This document shows positions 33,495-35,375 of a DNA stretch of 35,375 bases, in pieces. Made by a program: the position numbers and the translations under genes. Origin of the DNA: Marinilabiliaceae bacterium (GTDB lineage Bacteria; Bacteroidota; Bacteroidia; Bacteroidales; Marinilabiliaceae); assembly GCA_016342595.1 (NCBI GenBank), contig JAEINY010000040.1, positions 1 through 35,375 of the forward strand, written 5' to 3'. A model generated the notes under the pieces. The model saw nothing but the letters and a program-made list of their open reading frames with translations. It was not told the origin of the DNA and ran no database searches. Each line of letters starts with the position of its first letter. Position 1 is the first letter of the stretch.

Positions 33495-34196
33495 ATGAAG
33501 TTTATTATTGTTGCGGGTACTCCAGGTTCAGGAAAAACTGCTATTCTTATTCATACTATTATTGCACTGAAAGAAAAGAATATTCAACCGTCAGTTGTTA
33601 AAATTGATTGTCTGTATACCGAAGATGCCAAACGTTTCAGTAAATTAAATGTCCCTGTAAAAATAGGTCTGTCAAAAGACATGTGTCCTGACCATTTTTC
33701 TATTTACAATACCGATGCAATATTAAAATTTGCAGAAGAAAACCAATCTGAATATTTGATACTGGAAACTGCTGGTTTATGTCACCGTTGTGCTCCTTTT
33801 ACATCAAACAGTTTAGGAGTTTGTGTAATTGACGTAACATGCGGACCTAATAATCCTGCTAAACTGGGACCATTTTTAAGCTGTGCTGATGTTGTTGTTA
33901 CTACTAAAGGTGATATGGTATCGCAAGCAGAAAGAGAAATATTTAGAGAAAGAATACTTGAATCAAATCCAGAATGTAAAATTATAGATGCAAATGGATT
34001 AAACGGACAGGGGGCAGCAGAACTTGCTTTAAATATTATTCAAAACACAAAAGAAATGACCAAGGATGAGCAATTAAGACACAATGCTCCTTTTTCAGTT
34101 TGTACACTTTGTGCCGGAGAAAAGAAAATTGGTGCAGAACACCATAGAGGATTGCTACGTGAAATGAATGGAATACAAACATATATTGGCGAATAA
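33495..34196 (+). CDS. Cysteine-rich P-loop GTPase-like protein (HypB/CobW-like)
   Basis: A 233-residue soluble nucleotide-binding protein. P-loop GTPGSGKT (8-15), a switch-like ETAGLCHRC at 91-99 in place of the usual DTPG or ETVG, and TKGD (137-140) as a non-canonical NKxD guanine motif. Cysteines are abundant and clustered: KIDC, LCHRC (C96, C99), CVIDVTCGP and CTLCAGEKK near the C-terminus. These could bind metal or an Fe-S cluster. This arrangement resembles the SIMIBI GTPases that load nickel or cobalt (HypB, UreG, CobW), but the Cys pattern is not that of any I can name. It lies 27 bp after the ABC ATPase and 1 bp before the Fe-S protein start, so the three are surely one operon. Confidence 0.75.
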   Translation: MKFIIVAGTPGSGKTAILIHTIIALKEKNIQPSVVKIDCLYTEDAKRFSKLNVPVKIGLSKDMCPDHFSIYNTDAILKFAEENQSEYLILETAGLCHRCAPFTSNSLGVCVIDVTCGPNNPAKLGPFLSCADVVVTTKGDMVSQAEREIFRERILESNPECKIIDANGLNGQGAAELALNIIQNTKEMTKDEQLRHNAPFSVCTLCAGEKKIGAEHHRGLLREMNGIQTYIGE

Positions 34197-34197
34197 G

Positions 34198-34851
34198 ATG
34201 GATTTGCAAAATAAGATAGAAAAATTGCTTCCAAACTATAATTGTGGAAGTTGTGGCTTTAATTCATGTAAGGCTTTTGCTACTCATATTATTAAAAATA
34301 ATACTGATATAGAAAATTGCCCTCTGTTAAACCAATACCAGTATACGGATAATAAAAAATGTTTGAAACAATTAGTTAAAACACAAAGCAAAACAGAAGA
34401 TTGTTCGGCATGTATATCTGGTTTGCTTGATAGTTATGAAGCAGATATTGTGCTGCTTCCTCTACCCAATGAACATTCGTGTAAAGAGGTATTATTACCA
34501 ATGTCTGATATTTTCGTTAAAACTGGTAATATTATAGAATATAGACCACTAGGCTGCCCTGTTGTGCATTATGCACGAGTTTTAGCAAAAAATGGAACCT
34601 TGATAACAGTGCATGTTGTAGGCCCTTCATTTAAAAAAAAGAGCGTGGATGTTGGATTATGCATGGTTATTGGTTTTGAAGGGACTTATACAGGTAAGCA
34701 AGTGAAAGTAGGTGAAACAGTTCGTTTTCTGCCCCAAAATTGCATGATGCAAAAAATTCACTCAGGGGTAGTGATTAATATTGAAGATAATAAAATAAAA
34801 CTTGAAGGAATTGATTTAAAAGTATGGGCTCCACCTGTAAAGGTAAATTAA
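34198..34851 (+). CDS. 4Fe-4S protein with uncharacterised C-terminal domain
   Basis: A 217-residue protein starting at ATG 34198, one base after the upstream stop; an in-frame ATG 30 bp earlier would overlap the GTPase gene and adds nothing conserved. The N-terminus has C16-x2-C19-x4-C24-x16-C41 in NYNCGSCGFNSCKAFA, the 4Fe-4S (Pfam FeS) domain found in RnfB and the large corrinoid Fe-S subunit of CO dehydrogenase/acetyl-CoA synthase. More cysteines follow (DCSACISG). The C-terminal half carries EYRPLGCPVVHYARVL and VHVVGPSFKKK, a conserved-looking domain I cannot name, and beta-rich segments to the end. No membrane segment or signal peptide. Probably an electron donor or cluster carrier to the client of the ABC/GTPase pair. 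Confidence 0.75.
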   Translation: MDLQNKIEKLLPNYNCGSCGFNSCKAFATHIIKNNTDIENCPLLNQYQYTDNKKCLKQLVKTQSKTEDCSACISGLLDSYEADIVLLPLPNEHSCKEVLLPMSDIFVKTGNIIEYRPLGCPVVHYARVLAKNGTLITVHVVGPSFKKKSVDVGLCMVIGFEGTYTGKQVKVGETVRFLPQNCMMQKIHSGVVINIEDNKIKLEGIDLKVWAPPVKVN

Positions 34852-35159
34852 GTACTGCATGAATATATTTAATACATACAAATCATTTTGAATTCAATTT
34901 TGGTCCATTTTAATAATTAGCACAAAAAAACCTTTCAAGTTGCTGGCTTTTTGCAGTAGCTTGGTAAGGTTCATTACAAAAAAGATCACATTTACTCATG
35001 ATTCTGAGTTGGGTGTAGATAAGGATATCTGCAAACCTTTTGATTTCAATTTAATAGAAATCATGCATATAGCACCTTCCTAAAATCTAAAGTTATTAGC
35101 ATTATTAACTAGTCATCAATAGTTTGTAGTGCGCAAACTATTGAACCGGCAGAGCCTAA
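34852..35159. other. Intergenic region with two hairpins
   Basis: No gene seen. An imperfect hairpin at 34929-34971 (AACCTT/AAGGTT, CAAG/CTTG) lies about 80 bp after the Fe-S gene but has no clean T-run; it may weakly end that operon. A perfect 10-bp stem pairs CAATAGTTTG (35117-35126) with CAAACTATTG (35134-35143) just beyond the 3' end of the minus-strand gene. Confidence 0.45.
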
Positions 35160-35375
35160 TTAATAAAATCGATCCCATAGATCCAGCTTTTCAACCCGGC
35201 TCTTTACTGCAGTTTGAGTGCGGCCCATTAAACGCGCAATGGTTTGAATGGATTTACCCGATAGAAACAGTTGCGTTAATTCAGCCTCCTCCTGCTTCGT
35301 CCATTTAGCGTATTGTTTGGTGGCCTTTTGTCGAACCACTTCAGTTTTGATTTTGAGATTTGTTCCCGTCGTAAT
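35160..35375 (-). CDS. C-terminal fragment of a protein ending in a Myb/SANT-like HTH
   Basis: The minus strand is open from the window edge to TAA at 35162-35160, giving 71 residues with no start. The last 50 residues contain YAKWTKQEEAELTQLFLSGK and SIQTIARLMGRTQTAVKSRV, then EKLDLWDRFY. This is the tryptophan/acidic first helix and R-T-x-x-A-V-x-S-R-L recognition helix of a SANT/Myb-like HTH, often found as a small tail on larger Bacteroidota proteins, including helicases. What the main domain is cannot be seen. It converges on the Fe-S gene. Confidence 0.7.
   Translation of the reverse strand: MTTGTNLKIKTEVVRQKATKQYAKWTKQEEAELTQLFLSGKSIQTIARLMGRTQTAVKSRVEKLDLWDRFY

Noticed and set aside
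34929..34971. Hairpin considered as a tRNA or structured RNA
   Set aside because: Only about 43 nt, with mismatches, no cloverleaf and no T-loop GGTTCRA motif. No tRNA, rRNA or CRISPR array was seen anywhere in the window.

Overview
The window comes from a Bacteroidota genome, most likely an anaerobic or facultative Bacteroidales/Marinilabiliales-type glycan degrader; the order is a guess. The evidence is three SusC/SusD pairs, an ECF sigma/FecR pair, a giant hybrid two-component system (HTCS), TTTG-N19-TAnnTTTG promoter architecture, no Shine-Dalgarno sequences, and type IX secretion (T9SS)-like C-terminal tails.

Layout. (1) 1-449, minus strand: truncated DJ-1/PfpI-family protein. (2) 615-11665: a first polysaccharide-utilisation unit. 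An ECF sigma factor with a textbook promoter and a FecR-type anti-sigma factor precede a SusC carrying an N-terminal STN signalling domain, its SusD, a GH2 beta-glycosidase and a GH29 alpha-L-fucosidase, closed by a strong intrinsic terminator. (3) 11706-31882: a second unit controlled by an HTCS. It holds a lone GH88 unsaturated glucuronyl hydrolase lipoprotein, the HTCS on the minus strand, and a divergent operon: PL8 lyase with a T9SS tail, SusC2-SusD2, SusC3-SusD3, and a right-handed beta-helix protein with a T9SS-like tail. SusC2 and SusC3 lack the STN domain, as expected when regulation is not through FecR. (4) 31883-32672: gene-poor junction with a short IS66 TnpA-like HTH ORF. (5) 32673-34851: a compact three-gene operon (stand-alone ABC ATPase, Cys-rich P-loop GTPase-like protein, 4Fe-4S protein), unrelated to glycan use and resembling metallocofactor maturation or activation machinery. 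(6) 35160-35375, minus strand: C-terminal fragment of a protein ending in a Myb/SANT-like HTH.

How the PUL probably works (inference): PL8 at or outside the cell surface cleaves a uronic-acid-containing polysaccharide by beta-elimination; SusC/D pairs import the oligosaccharides; GH88 removes the unsaturated uronate; GH29 and GH2 remove fucose and a beta-linked sugar such as galactose or glucuronate. No sulfatase is present, so a sulfated glycan would need sulfatases from elsewhere.

The two most interesting observations are (a) three ACAT-centred sites spaced exactly 20 bp apart both upstream of GH88 and in the HTCS/PL8 divergent intergenic region, a strong candidate HTCS operator, and (b) the ABC-ATPase/GTPase/Fe-S trio, for which I know no described function.
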